The notes under the pieces were generated by a model. That model worked only from the letters and a program-made list of their open reading frames with translations, was not told where the DNA came from and did no database searches. The translations under genes were made by a program, and so were the position numbers. From JAVVEH01 sp032251435 (GTDB taxonomy: Bacteria; Verrucomicrobiota; Lentisphaeria; Oligosphaerales; MVZH01), in contig JAVVEH010000028.1 in assembly GCA_032251435.1 (NCBI GenBank), positions 1 through 53,794 of the forward strand: 53,794 bases of DNA, given 5' to 3'. Shown in pieces: positions 26,157 through 35,471 of this stretch (positions are counted from its first letter, which is position 1; the number at the start of each line of letters is the position of its first letter).

Positions 26157-27011
26157 TTAAAGCTTAATATCAAGTCCGATATCAATCGCTTTGACTGAAT
26201 GCGTCAAAGCGCCCACGGAGATAAAATCAACACCGGTTTGGCCAATGGCGGGAATCCGTTCCAGGGTGATGCCCCCGCTGGCTTCCAGTTTGGATCGTCC
26301 GTTGACCAGCTTAACCGCTTCCATCATGGTCTCATCGCTCATATTATCCAGCAAGATGTAGTCCGCTCCCGCGGCCGCGGCTTCCGCGACATCTTCCAGC
26401 GTGTCGGCTTCCACTTCCACCTCCAGCTCGGGGTACTTTTCACGGCAGGCGGCCACGGCCCGGCCAATGCCTCCGGGTCCTTCCAAACTGGCCAGTTCAC
26501 GATGATTGTCTTTTATCATGATCCGGTCATACAATCCAATTCGATGATTGGTCGCTCCCCCCGCGGAGACCGCGTACTTCTCCAGCAACCGCAACCCCGG
26601 AGTGGTTTTGCGCGTGTCCAGAATTTGGGTGTCACTCCCACCGAGAGCGTCAACATAGATCCGGGCCATCGTGGCGATGCCGGATAAGCGCTGCATGAAA
26701 TTCAAGGCCGTTCTCTCGCCGGTCAAAATCGCTTGCGCCGGCCCCTTGATTTTGGCCAGCACTGTGCCCGCCGGGCAAAAATCACCGTCCGCCACCAAGC
26801 CTTCCACCGCGCAATCCGCGTCCAAGAGCTGAAAAACCGTCTCAACAACAGCCAGTCCGGCGCAGACACAATCTTCCCGGGTGTTGAAAGAGGCTTCAAT
26901 CACCGCATCTTTCGGAACAACTGCCAGCGTGGTCGCGTCGCCGGAACCCATATCCTCGGCCAACGCCTGTTGACAGATTGAGCGGATGACGGATGGGTCA
27001 ACATTAAACAT
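26157..27011 (-). CDS. nadC: Nicotinate-nucleotide pyrophosphorylase (quinolinate phosphoribosyltransferase)
   Basis: Converts quinolinate and PRPP to nicotinate mononucleotide in de novo NAD synthesis. 284 residues. Family signatures: E-D-M-G-S-G-D-A-T-T at the N-terminus, N-F-M-Q-R-L-S-G-I-A-T, D-T-R-K-T-T-P-G-L-R, G-G-A-T-N-H-R-I-G-L-Y-D and L-D-N-M-S-D-E. It overlaps the upstream transferase gene by 8 bp, so they are probably co-transcribed although functionally unrelated. nadA and nadB are not in the window. Confidence 0.96.
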   Translation of the reverse strand: MFNVDPSVIRSICQQALAEDMGSGDATTLAVVPKDAVIEASFNTREDCVCAGLAVVETVFQLLDADCAVEGLVADGDFCPAGTVLAKIKGPAQAILTGERTALNFMQRLSGIATMARIYVDALGGSDTQILDTRKTTPGLRLLEKYAVSAGGATNHRIGLYDRIMIKDNHRELASLEGPGGIGRAVAACREKYPELEVEVEADTLEDVAEAAAAGADYILLDNMSDETMMEAVKLVNGRSKLEASGGITLERIPAIGQTGVDFISVGALTHSVKAIDIGLDIKL

Positions 27012-28092
27012 CTTTTTTGCCTTTTATATGAAGAATACTGATCAGTGTGAACAAAAAGAAGACTTGGCAGAAGACGGCCAGCGCGCCCAGGGGCGGCAGC
27101 CATAGCAATGTCAAGGCCCCGGCGCTGATCGTCAGCCCCAGGAGATGAATCAAAATCACCGAACAGCGGCGGCTCAGGCCCAATTGCGTGAACCGGTGGG
27201 AAATATGCCGATGGTCTCCCACATACACGGGTTCCCTGAGCAGCAGACGGATAATCACCACGGCGAATGTGTCGAAAATAGGCAACGCCAAAACGAGTAA
27301 AGGAATCGCCAGCGGCGCGTAAGTCGGGGTCTCACCGGTCACATAGAACGTTGTCATCGCACCGAGAACAGCCAATATAAAGCCCAGAAAATGACTGCCG
27401 CAATCGCCCATGAAAAGGCTGGCCGGCGGCCAGTTGAAAATCAAAAAGCCCACACACACGCCGCACACCGACGCGGATAACGCGGCGACGTAATACTGAC
27501 CCCGAAAACCGGCCACCAGTAAGAACGTGAACGACGCGATCGCCGCCACCCCCCCCGCCAGGCCATCCATATTGTCAAAAAAATTGACCGCGTTGACGAT
27601 GAACAGGATCCAGAATACGGTCAACCCCCAGGTGATCACCGGATAGCTGATAAACAGTTCGATCCGGACACCGTACAGAGCCACAAACGCGGCGACCGCG
27701 AACTGGGCGGAGAATTTCACTTTCGCCGACATCGCTTTGCGATCATCCGCCAGACCGACAAGGCCCAGTAACAGCGCTCCGCCGACAATCACGCCCAAAC
27801 GCGGCAACATCTCCGCGAGGTTCGCGGTTTGCTCCGTCATCTCACCACTCAGATGGCTCTTTAAAAGCATCGCGCCGAAGAACCCCGACACCAGTGTCAA
27901 AAGCCAAGCGCCGATCATCCCCACTCCCCCGGCCACGGGGGTGACTTTCTCGTGCCGTTTATGTCCCTCCGACGCCGGCTTATCCGTGAACCCGATGTTC
28001 AAGGCGAAGCGCCGCCAACCCCATGAGAATCCGGCCGCCAGCACCAGGCTGACCAGCAGAATAAAGCCATAAATGATCCACCAATTATTCAT
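27004..28092 (-). CDS. WecA/TagO-type polyprenyl-phosphate sugar-1-phosphate transferase
   Basis: 362 residues with about ten transmembrane helices; MraY/WecA superfamily. Conserved cytoplasmic motifs: G-L-A-D-D-R (Mg-binding aspartates), N-F-F-D-N-M-D-G-L-A-G-G, G-D-C-G-S-H-F-L-G-F, and a basic R-H-I-S-H-R-F that matches the H-I-H-H-R loop of WecA/TagO rather than MraY. It would load a sugar-1-phosphate onto undecaprenyl phosphate at the inner membrane, starting a surface polysaccharide. Overlaps nadC by 8 bp. Confidence 0.9.
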   Translation of the reverse strand: MNNWWIIYGFILLVSLVLAAGFSWGWRRFALNIGFTDKPASEGHKRHEKVTPVAGGVGMIGAWLLTLVSGFFGAMLLKSHLSGEMTEQTANLAEMLPRLGVIVGGALLLGLVGLADDRKAMSAKVKFSAQFAVAAFVALYGVRIELFISYPVITWGLTVFWILFIVNAVNFFDNMDGLAGGVAAIASFTFLLVAGFRGQYYVAALSASVCGVCVGFLIFNWPPASLFMGDCGSHFLGFILAVLGAMTTFYVTGETPTYAPLAIPLLVLALPIFDTFAVVIIRLLLREPVYVGDHRHISHRFTQLGLSRRCSVILIHLLGLTISAGALTLLWLPPLGALAVFCQVFFLFTLISILHIKGKKDV

Positions 28093-28344
28093 TATTTAAA
28101 CAAACCCAGCAAGCAGAGGACATATGTTTTAAATCCGAGGCGCGCGTTTCGAGCATCCCCCCCTTAGCTTGTTGGCTTCCTTTTCTGTCTGATTCGTTGT
28201 CGTTCTTACTTCACGGACAATGAGTTTCATCGCAGTCGCCAATCGTTAACGCATGTAAAACCGTGACCAATACTATAGCGTTCCCGCATCTCAAAGCACC
28301 TCCCTCTCCTGACAAAAATCACCGAGAGCGACATCTCTATACAA

Positions 28345-28812
28345 TCAGTAGGTAACTCTTTTGGTATTCTCCAGCCATTGGTCAAACACGGCGACAGCTT
28401 CCGCCCGCATAGCCTGGCGTGTCGCCAACGTCCTCTCAGACACGGGCAGGGCGATCTGGCGATAGAACTCCGCGTCGTCGAACCCGGCTTCAGCCGCGTC
28501 AGCCTGCCCGGCGCCGTACATCAGCCGCGGAATCCGCGCCCAGTAAATGGCGCACAGGCACATCGGGCAGGGTTCGCAGCTCGAATAGATCTCGCAATCC
28601 GACAGATCAAAGGTTCCTAAACGCTTCGCCGCATCACGGATCGCCATAATCTCAGCGTGGGCGGTGGGATCCGGCGTGGCCGTCACGGCGTTCCAGCCGC
28701 GGCCGACGACTTCGCCGTCACACACCACCACGGCCCCAAACGGTCCGCCGTCGCCGGCGGCACTGTGTTCCATGGCCAGATTGATCGCTTGTTTGAGAAA
28801 TGTCTCATTCAT
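28345..28812 (-). CDS. guaD: GuaD-like guanine/nucleoside deaminase
   Basis: 156 residues from ATG 28812, nearly the length of B. subtilis GuaD; the frame extends to 28863. Zinc ligands sit in P-T-A-H-A-E-I (His and catalytic Glu) and S-C-E-P-C-P-M-C-L (two cysteines). The A-E-A-G-F-D-D stretch and its C-terminal surroundings resemble GuaD more than the tRNA deaminase TadA. Likely deaminates guanine to xanthine. GuaD is the best guess within the cytidine-deaminase-like family; specificity is inference. Confidence 0.82.
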   Translation of the reverse strand: MNETFLKQAINLAMEHSAAGDGGPFGAVVVCDGEVVGRGWNAVTATPDPTAHAEIMAIRDAAKRLGTFDLSDCEIYSSCEPCPMCLCAIYWARIPRLMYGAGQADAAEAGFDDAEFYRQIALPVSERTLATRQAMRAEAVAVFDQWLENTKRVTY

Positions 28813-28928
28813 CAGCAAGTCCGGTTTCTCTCGAAAGTCCGCGCCCCGCGCCGGGCGGCGCATGTGAAATATCCTGATTTTTTACGCCAAGGGCGTTATG
28901 ACAGGAAATCAGCTTTAAAAAACATCCG

Positions 28929-29798
28929 TCAATGATCCACACGGCCGGGATCGACACACATCCCCGCCGCCAGCCGCTGGCGGAGGGTCTCGTACAGCAA
29001 AATCGTCGTAGCCGTAGCCACATTGAGAGAGTCCGCCATCCCCAGCATCGGGATCCGCGCGCGAACCGTGGCCCGTTCCAGCCAAAAATCAGTGAGCCCG
29101 TATTGCTCCGCCCCCATGGCCAGCGCCACCGGTCCGGTCAAATCAATCTGATCATAACGCTTTTCGGCATGGGGCGTAGCGGCCAAAATCGCGCAGCCGG
29201 CGGCTTCCAGCCAATCCGCGATGACCGCGGGCTCATCTTCAGCGACCGGCACGGAGAACAAAGCCCCGGTACTGGCCCGCACCACATTGGGATTAAACAA
29301 GTCCGTCCGTTTATCGCAGAGCAGGATGGCGTCAACCCCCGTCGCGTCCGCGGAGCGCAGCATGGTGCCGAGATTGCCGGGTTTCTCAATGCCTTCAGCG
29401 ATGATAAACAAGCCAGCCTTTCCCGGGACGGGCAAGTCGGCCACCGCCAGCCTTTTTTGCGGGGCGACCGCCAGCAATCCTTCCGGCTTGTCCCGATAGG
29501 CCATTTTGCCGAACACATGCGGGGGCACATGGATCAGCCGCGCGCCCGCCGCCACACACCGGGCGATCAGGGCGTCTTCATTGTCCCCTTTGAACAGTTC
29601 CGGACAGATGTACAATTCCAGAACAGGACACCCCTGTTGGCAGGCCCGGAGAATCCCCCGGTATCCTTCGATAATAAATTGTCCCGCCTGTTCACGCGGC
29701 CGGCGGTCACGCAGTTTCACCACATGTTTGACGCGGGGATTCTGCAAGCTGGTGATTAACAGTGATTCAGTCACGATTCGGGGAGTTATCCATTGCAT
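28929..29798 (-). CDS. TrmH/SpoU-family RNA methyltransferase
   Basis: About 289 residues from ATG 29798; the frame is open to 29840 and a GTG at 29771 is also possible, with no clear ribosome-binding site to decide. The N-terminal RNA-binding part includes S-L-Q-N-P-R-V-K and F-I-I-E-G. The knotted SAM domain shows E-K-P-G-N-L-G-T-M-L-R-S-A, G-A-E-Q-Y-G-L and I-P-M-L-G-M-A-D-S-L-N-V-A. Members methylate 2'-O positions of rRNA or tRNA; the target here is unknown. Confidence 0.9.
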   Translation of the reverse strand: MQWITPRIVTESLLITSLQNPRVKHVVKLRDRRPREQAGQFIIEGYRGILRACQQGCPVLELYICPELFKGDNEDALIARCVAAGARLIHVPPHVFGKMAYRDKPEGLLAVAPQKRLAVADLPVPGKAGLFIIAEGIEKPGNLGTMLRSADATGVDAILLCDKRTDLFNPNVVRASTGALFSVPVAEDEPAVIADWLEAAGCAILAATPHAEKRYDQIDLTGPVALAMGAEQYGLTDFWLERATVRARIPMLGMADSLNVATATTILLYETLRQRLAAGMCVDPGRVDH

Positions 29799-29871
29799 TG
29801 ACACATGTTCACGACCCCGGTCACTATAACGCGTTTTCACCGTTTTTCACAGCCGTCCCATGGAATCGCTG

Positions 29872-29970
29872 GTAATCGGTTAGTAGCTGGGGCGTAGGCC
29901 GGGGTTCCTTGCCCGGCTATGCCTTAAGACAGTCGGCCTACACAATGTCCCCCAGCTGCTAACCGATTAC
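29872..29970. mobile_element. MITE-like palindromic element, copy 1
   Basis: A 99-bp element whose ends are inverted repeats (GTAATCGGTTAGTAGCTGGG on the left; the right end reads the complement with one mismatch). An inner inverted pair GTAGGCCG / CGGCCTAC is also present. It is flanked by an exact 8-bp direct repeat AATCGCTG (29864-29871 and 29971-29978), as a target-site duplication would look. It carries no coding capacity. Two longer relatives lie at 35122-35354. The rest of 29799-30178 holds only the porin's upstream region. Confidence 0.75.
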
Positions 29971-30178
29971 AATCGCTGTGACTTTACTCTTCATCGTTCT
30001 ATCGGTTTTACAGAAGAGAATGCCTGCGGATTTCGAATGTCGAATTCCGGATTTTGGTGCTTGAAAGTTTTTCCCGGTGACGTATTTTAGGGGACGTTAT
30101 GTCGGCATGGCGGACGGCATACGGGTCCGCCGCGCCGAAATTAAAGAGAGTTCAACCCTATTAGGAGAAGCGACAACA

Positions 30179-31576
30179 ATGATTCACCCCACCCTGAAAC
30201 ATGTGGCCACCGGCCTGCTCGCCTTTACCGTTCTGAACACTCAGGCGGATGAGGGAGCGGCGAAAAACGACGCCTGGACACCACCCATGGAAATTGAATA
30301 CGCGGAGGGGCTGAAACTCCGCTTGGGGATTGACAACCGCACCCGCTTCACCACCTTTGACCGCACGGCGATTTTCGCCAATGACAACGGTCCCAGCGGG
30401 CACGGACTGGAGTACATCCGCATGCGCACCCGCTTGTGGACCAGTGTTGACTTGCCCGGAAACATGACGTTAAACGCGCGGATGGCGAACCGCTGGCATT
30501 ATTTCAGCAGCCACTTCATCAATCCCAATCAGCAGGACGCCGCCACCTGGGAGTTCAATGATGAAGTCATTATTGATGACTTGAACCTGAAAATAGCCAA
30601 TATCCTCGCTTCACCCGTGTCCGTGACGTTAGGGCGGCAGGCGTTGATTCTCGGCAACGGCATGATCTTCCTGGAAGGAACACCTTATGACCAGGGCCGC
30701 ACGATCTACTTCGACGGCGCCACCGCGCGCTACAGCGCCGATAACAATAAATTAACCCTCTTCGCCTTCTGGGACAACCTCAAAGACGAGTTCTGGGTGA
30801 TTGACGATCAAGACCGCCGCCTCCGCCGGGGAGACACCCTCACCCTGGGCGCGTATTTCACCCACACCTTTTGCAACGCGCTAAACGCCGATATTTTCTA
30901 CAATTTCACCGAAATCGAAGATGACTTTTTCCTGATCGCGGACGCCTCGGAACGCAATCATCCCATGGACGAAAACGCCACGATCCACACCTATGGCGCC
31001 CGGATTTTCGGCGCCGTCCATGAATGGGTGGACTACAGCGCTGAGTTGGCGTTTCAAACCGGTGAAGCCAATCAACGCACCAGTAAAGAAGACATGACCG
31101 GGATGATGGCGGATTTGCGCCTCACCATCAAGACACCGAAAGAAACCCCGCTCGCGCCCTCGCTTCTTCTTGAATACACCTATATGAGCGGTGACGAGGC
31201 GGGTGATGACGAGTTTGAGGGCTGGCATCCCCTGTTCGCCGAATATCCGATCTGGCGGGAAGAACTCCTGCCGATTCTGTTGAACGGCAACTGGACCAAC
31301 ATGCACCAATACCGCGCTGAAGGTAAATTCAAACTCATGGATAAGCTGACCTTCACCGCCGCGTACGCCTACATTCTCGCCGACACGGACGCTCAAGTCA
31401 GCGGTCAAGGCGGCCAAGGCGCGCACTTTGGCGAACTGGTCTCCGCGTTCCTGGATTATTCCTACAACAAAAACCTGTGCTTCGCCTTGGAAAGCGCGTT
31501 TTTCTTCCCCGGTAACTACTGGGATAACGGGGCTGAATCCAAATGGCTCCGGGCCCAAGTCACGCTGACGTTCTAA
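30179..31576 (+). CDS. Alginate-export (AlgE)-like outer-membrane beta-barrel porin
   Basis: 465 residues from ATG 30179, which has GGAGAAG 8 bases upstream; the open frame runs back to 30077. Signal peptide at the N-terminus (about 1-23). The remainder is alternating beta-strand sequence with many aromatic residues, ending T-L-T-F with the C-terminal phenylalanine typical of outer-membrane barrels. The order R-L-G-I-D-N-R-T-R-F ... L-G-R-Q ... F-D-G-A-T-A-R-Y matches the alginate-export barrel family. Its cargo is not shown; the family also includes unrelated porins. It is followed by a strong terminator. Confidence 0.8.
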   Translation: MIHPTLKHVATGLLAFTVLNTQADEGAAKNDAWTPPMEIEYAEGLKLRLGIDNRTRFTTFDRTAIFANDNGPSGHGLEYIRMRTRLWTSVDLPGNMTLNARMANRWHYFSSHFINPNQQDAATWEFNDEVIIDDLNLKIANILASPVSVTLGRQALILGNGMIFLEGTPYDQGRTIYFDGATARYSADNNKLTLFAFWDNLKDEFWVIDDQDRRLRRGDTLTLGAYFTHTFCNALNADIFYNFTEIEDDFFLIADASERNHPMDENATIHTYGARIFGAVHEWVDYSAELAFQTGEANQRTSKEDMTGMMADLRLTIKTPKETPLAPSLLLEYTYMSGDEAGDDEFEGWHPLFAEYPIWREELLPILLNGNWTNMHQYRAEGKFKLMDKLTFTAAYAYILADTDAQVSGQGGQGAHFGELVSAFLDYSYNKNLCFALESAFFFPGNYWDNGAESKWLRAQVTLTF

Positions 31577-31593
31577 ACACCGCTGGTGTTCCG

Positions 31594-31628
31594 GCCGGGT
31601 TGGAGTCCGCTCCAACCCGGCTTTTTTT
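31594..31628 (+). terminator. Rho-independent terminator after porin gene
   Basis: A near-perfect hairpin GCCGGGTTGGAG / CTCCAACCCGGC with a 4-base loop is followed by seven T residues. Confidence 0.93.
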
Positions 31629-31664
31629 CCCACGGGCGCCGCGGTTCCGCTTCCCGCGGTTGAA

Positions 31665-32114
31665 TCAGGGAATAATGAGCACGGGGCAGCGCGCGTGACG
31701 GATGATTCTCTCGGGCATGTTGGCGAAAAACACTTCCCGCAAGGCGGAGGAAGCGGGACGGCTCAACATGATTAAATCCACATCCGCGGACACCGCGAAG
31801 AACACGACTTCCTCGTCGGGTCTGCCGATTTTGTGAACAACGGAAAACTCGATCCCGGCCGGCACACAGTCCGCGTAGGTCCTGATTTTGGCGTCGATAT
31901 CCGCTTTCGCCTTGTCATCGACATCGTCCACCTCGTAGATATACGCTTTCCAGAACTGAGCCTCAGGCTCGGGGATCACATGCAAAAGCGTCAATTTAGC
32001 CGCCCATCGCTCCGCGGTGCTCACCGCGTACGCGAAAGCGGCGCGCTCCTCGGCGAATTCCGCGAGATAAAGCACATGTCTGACCGGTTTGATCACTGTT
32101 TTCACCCCAGGCAT
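31665..32114 (-). CDS. Universal stress protein (UspA family), TRAP-associated
   Basis: 149 residues from ATG 32114 with GGCGGGAG upstream; the frame is open to 32186. The C-terminal nucleotide-binding part reads D-L-I-M-L-S-R ... R-I-I-R-H-A-R-C-P-V-L-I-I-P, the Usp signature. It lies 38 bases after dctM in the same direction. A Usp encoded with a TRAP transporter is known from TeaD/TeaABC of Halomonas, where the Usp modulates transport; a similar role here is inferred. Confidence 0.88.
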   Translation of the reverse strand: MPGVKTVIKPVRHVLYLAEFAEERAAFAYAVSTAERWAAKLTLLHVIPEPEAQFWKAYIYEVDDVDDKAKADIDAKIRTYADCVPAGIEFSVVHKIGRPDEEVVFFAVSADVDLIMLSRPASSALREVFFANMPERIIRHARCPVLIIP

Positions 32115-32152
32115 ATCTGATTCACTCCCGCCTTTGCTTCCGAGCCAAGGAG

Positions 32153-33460
32153 CTAACCTTTCATCAACTCCGGAAGAAATAAACATAGTCGCGGAAACAG
32201 TGTGATCAGCACCGTGCCGACCACTAAAGCGATTAAAAATGGGAACGCGCCCTTGAAAACGGTTTCCAGAGACACATCCCGTTCCAAGCCGCTGACGACA
32301 TACACATTAACGCCCACTGGCGGACTGATGACCCCCATCTGAGTCACTAAAACAACGATCACGCCAAACCAGATTGGATCATACCCCAATTTATGGATCA
32401 CCGGCAATAAAACAGGCACCGTCAAAAGAATCAACGCCAGCGCGTCGACAAAACAGCCTCCCACTAAAAAAAATAAAATGACCCCGCCGAGAATCACGCC
32501 GCGCGGCAGGTCTAAATCCCCAACCCATCCCGCCAGCGTGTAAGGGATGCGTGTGACCGCCAAAAAGTGACCGAACACCATCGCCCCGGCGACAATCGTC
32601 ATCACCATGCATGAGGTCCGGGCGGTCTCCCGCAAGGACTGGCGAAAGGCCTTCCAACCCAGTTTCCGCCGGACGACCGCCACCAGCACCGCGCCCGCCG
32701 CGCCGACAGCCGCGGCCTCTGTCGGCGTGAAAAATCCCAAAAACATGCCGCCGATCACCACGGCGAACAGAACAACCGCCTCAAGCGTGCCAACCAATGA
32801 TGTGACTTTTTCATGGACTGAGTGGGGGCGCGTCGGAGGCGCCAAACCGGGATTCCGCTTGCAGTTCAGGTAAACCGTCAGGCAAAATAAGCCCGTGATG
32901 AGCAGTCCCGGCACCACCCCGGCCAGAAAAAGCCGGCCGATCGACTCTTCCGCCATGATGCCGTAGACGATAAACACGACACTGGGAGGAATCAGCATCC
33001 CCAACCCCCCGGCGGCCGCCACCGTTCCCGTGCCCAGTTCCAGGCTGTAACCATACCGCTTCATTTCCGGCAGGGTCACGGTGGCCATCGTGGCGGCGGT
33101 CGCCGGACCGGACCCGCAAATGGCCCCGAACGCGGCGCACGCGCCGACCGTCGCCATCGCCAGACCGCCTGTGATTCCCGCCAGCCAGCAATTGGCGCAT
33201 GTGAACAGGCGCTTGCTGATGCCGGAGTGAAAGGAGACTTGCCCCATAAAGACAAACAGCGGAATAACGGTGAGATTGTAATTGGTGAAAACCGCGAAAA
33301 AATCACGGGACGCCATGTGCGCCGCGGCCGCGGCGTCACCGGTCACCAGGGCGAACCCCAGCATCCCCACCACCGTCATCGCCAAGGCCACCGGCACGCT
33401 GGCGGCCAGCAACAGAAACAACGCGCAGACACCCATTATACCGGCCTGTTCAGGACTCAT
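32153..33460 (-). CDS. dctM: TRAP transporter large membrane subunit (DctM-like)
   Basis: 435 residues from ATG 33460, which overlaps the dctQ stop by the usual ATGA; the frame is open to 33556. About 11-12 transmembrane helices. Conserved DctM stretches: A-A-F-G-A-I-C-G-S-G-P-A-T, G-M-L-I-P-P-S-V, F-F-T-P-T-E-A-A-A and I-S-P-P-V-G-V-N-V-Y. It forms the sodium-coupled transport channel of the TRAP complex in the inner membrane. Confidence 0.94.
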   Translation of the reverse strand: MSPEQAGIMGVCALFLLLAASVPVALAMTVVGMLGFALVTGDAAAAAHMASRDFFAVFTNYNLTVIPLFVFMGQVSFHSGISKRLFTCANCWLAGITGGLAMATVGACAAFGAICGSGPATAATMATVTLPEMKRYGYSLELGTGTVAAAGGLGMLIPPSVVFIVYGIMAEESIGRLFLAGVVPGLLITGLFCLTVYLNCKRNPGLAPPTRPHSVHEKVTSLVGTLEAVVLFAVVIGGMFLGFFTPTEAAAVGAAGAVLVAVVRRKLGWKAFRQSLRETARTSCMVMTIVAGAMVFGHFLAVTRIPYTLAGWVGDLDLPRGVILGGVILFFLVGGCFVDALALILLTVPVLLPVIHKLGYDPIWFGVIVVLVTQMGVISPPVGVNVYVVSGLERDVSLETVFKGAFPFLIALVVGTVLITLFPRLCLFLPELMKG

Positions 33461-33975
33461 GGGTGGATCAACTCCTGGCCGGGATGTGACAGGTGATAAA
33501 CCATCACGCAAGCCACTAGAAACAAGGAGATCCCGGCGGCGAAAGCGGCCGGCCACAGCGGAATTTGGAGCGTCAAAGTCACTTCTCCGCTGTCACGTAA
33601 CGCGGTCCCGTAAGCGAAACTGAAATATGACAAGACCAGACACAGCGACGTGGTCAGCACCCGGTTGAAACAATCCACCACAATCCTCGGGCGACGGCCC
33701 AGCTTATGAAAGAAATACTCCACCGCCACGTGTCCTTTAACCGCGGTGGTATAGGGCAACGCCGCGAACAGCGCGGCGGCGCTGAGCAGTTTCACAATAT
33801 CGTACGCTCCCGTGACCGGGTGGTTGAAGCAACTCCGGGCGATCACATCCACCGTGGTGACACCGGTCATCGCCACCACACAAGCCCCGGAGAGCAAGCC
33901 CAGGCCGCGGACAAGCGCCTTCAGCGCCCGTGACACCCCGGCCGCCCCTTTCAGTCTGACAGCCCCTTTGTCCAT
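33457..33975 (-). CDS. dctQ: TRAP transporter small membrane subunit (DctQ-like)
   Basis: 172 residues with four hydrophobic helices. The V-D-V-I-A-R motif after the first helix and K-G-H-V-A-V-E in the second half are family landmarks. Its ATG directly abuts the dctP stop (TAA ATG) and its stop overlaps dctM. Confidence 0.9.
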   Translation of the reverse strand: MDKGAVRLKGAAGVSRALKALVRGLGLLSGACVVAMTGVTTVDVIARSCFNHPVTGAYDIVKLLSAAALFAALPYTTAVKGHVAVEYFFHKLGRRPRIVVDCFNRVLTTSLCLVLSYFSFAYGTALRDSGEVTLTLQIPLWPAAFAAGISLFLVACVMVYHLSHPGQELIHP

Positions 33976-35013
33976 TTACTCAGCTTTCAAGGCCTGGCGA
34001 ATGTCATTCAGAAGCGCCTCACCCGGCAGCCCCTTCGCGTCCATCCGGTTCACATAATCCGTCAAAACAGTGGCGGCTTTCGCCAGCCACACCGATTGTT
34101 CCGCCGCCGAAAGCGGAATCACCTCATGCCCCAAGTCTTTGATAAACGCGGCCCCCGCGGCGTCCGCCTCATCCCAGGCCTGTCCGTGTTTACTGACCCA
34201 TTCCCGGTTGACCTCGTCAAACACCTTTTGGATATCAGGCGGCAAGGCGTCCCATTTGGCCTTGTTCATCATCACAAACATGGCGGTGGTGTATCCCACC
34301 ACAGACGTGTCCGTGACCGAGGAAATCACTTCGCCTTGTTTCCAGCCTTTTAAGGTCTCCATAGGACAAAACGTGCCGTTGACCACCCCTTTTTGAAGCG
34401 CTTCATAGGTTTCCGGCTGACTCATCGCCACCGGCACGCCCCCCAGGGCTTCAACCAGTTTGGCGGAAAGGCCGGTGGCGCGGATTTTCATTCCCCGCAG
34501 GTCGTCCAAGGACGTGACGGGCGCGCGGGTGGCGAGAATTCCGGGCCCATGGGCGTGAAAATACATCGTTTTAACCTGGGACACTTCATCGGGCTGGTAT
34601 TTCCTCACCATGGCGTCGACCACACGTGACGCGGTTTTTCCATCCGGGTACCCAACCGGCAAATCCAAAGCCTCCAATAACGGGAAGCGACCGCGGGTGT
34701 AGGCGGGACAGGTCATCGCCAAATCAGAAATACCGGCCACCACACCCTCGTACGCCTGGGCTGGCTTGGTTAATGTTCCGCCGGGGTACACACTGATTTT
34801 CACCCGCCCGTCCGTCCGCTTTTCTATTTCTTCCGCCCAGGCTTCCGCCGTTTGACACTGAACATGTGTGGCGGGGAAAAACACGCTGTACGAAAGCCTG
34901 ACCGGCTTCTCGCCCCCCTTGTCACCGCCACAACCGGCGACCATGAAACACATCACCGACACCACGGCGGCGACACGATAACGGACACACTGACAAAGAG
35001 AAGATGTTGTCAT
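33976..35013 (-). CDS. dctP: TRAP transporter solute-binding lipoprotein (DctP-like)
   Basis: 345 residues from ATG 35013 (AGGTGG upstream; the frame is open to 35106). A lipoprotein signal peptide with lipobox M-V-A-G-C places the acylated Cys at 28, so the receptor is probably membrane-anchored rather than free in the periplasm. Family core: L-R-G-M-K-I-R-A-T-G, with an arginine that usually contacts the ligand carboxylate, so the ligand is likely a carboxylic acid; identity unknown. First gene of the dctPQM-usp operon. Confidence 0.9.
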   Translation of the reverse strand: MTTSSLCQCVRYRVAAVVSVMCFMVAGCGGDKGGEKPVRLSYSVFFPATHVQCQTAEAWAEEIEKRTDGRVKISVYPGGTLTKPAQAYEGVVAGISDLAMTCPAYTRGRFPLLEALDLPVGYPDGKTASRVVDAMVRKYQPDEVSQVKTMYFHAHGPGILATRAPVTSLDDLRGMKIRATGLSAKLVEALGGVPVAMSQPETYEALQKGVVNGTFCPMETLKGWKQGEVISSVTDTSVVGYTTAMFVMMNKAKWDALPPDIQKVFDEVNREWVSKHGQAWDEADAAGAAFIKDLGHEVIPLSAAEQSVWLAKAATVLTDYVNRMDAKGLPGEALLNDIRQALKAE

Positions 35014-35121
35014 TTTTCCACCTGTTTGCACGATTTTTTTCAAGTCATTCCCGTTTAAAACGGCGTGGGGATTTACATAACACAAAAAAGAGATTCCGCA
35101 AGTCATGCCGCGCGAATCGTC

Positions 35122-35234
35122 GTAATTGGTTAGTAGCTGGGGCGTAGGCCGGGGTTCCTTGCCCGGCTATGCCTTAAGACAGTCGGCCTTGGAAGACCGC
35201 CCTACACAATGTCCCCCAGCCGCTAACCGGTTAC
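35122..35234. mobile_element. MITE-like palindromic element, copy 2
   Basis: 113 bp, same family as copy 1 but with about 14 extra inner bases. Terminal inverted repeats start GTAATTGGTTAG and end CTAACCGGTTAC. The 7-mer AATCGTC occurs just before it (35115-35121) and just after it (35235-35241). It lies between dctP and rpmA and is tandem with copy 3. Confidence 0.75.
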
Positions 35235-35241
35235 AATCGTC

Positions 35242-35354
35242 GTAATTGGTTAGTAGCTGGGGCGTAGGCCGGGGTTCCTTGCCCGGCTATGCCTTAAGAC
35301 AGTCGGCCTTGGAAGACCGCCCTACACAATGTCCCCCAGCCGCTAACCGATTGC
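35242..35354. mobile_element. MITE-like palindromic element, copy 3
   Basis: Identical to copy 2 except at two bases near the right end (GATTGC instead of GGTTAC), separated from it only by the 7-mer AATCGTC; AATCGTT follows after one base. Either a tandem duplication of a 120-bp unit or a second insertion at the same target. Confidence 0.75.
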
Positions 35355-35471
35355 GAATCGTTCACAGTCGGCTCACGCGCGCTTGATCCAGATCACTGCC
35401 CCCGGGGGCTCCAGCCCCATAAAAAAGGGCCCGGCCTGTCGATATTTCACCGCTTTAAACCGGGAAAACGC

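Noticed and set aside
35122..35354. Possible integron attC sites
   Set aside because: Size and inverted-repeat form are reminiscent, but the R-box consensus (RYYYAAC / GTTRRRY) is not met, and no integrase or gene cassettes are present.
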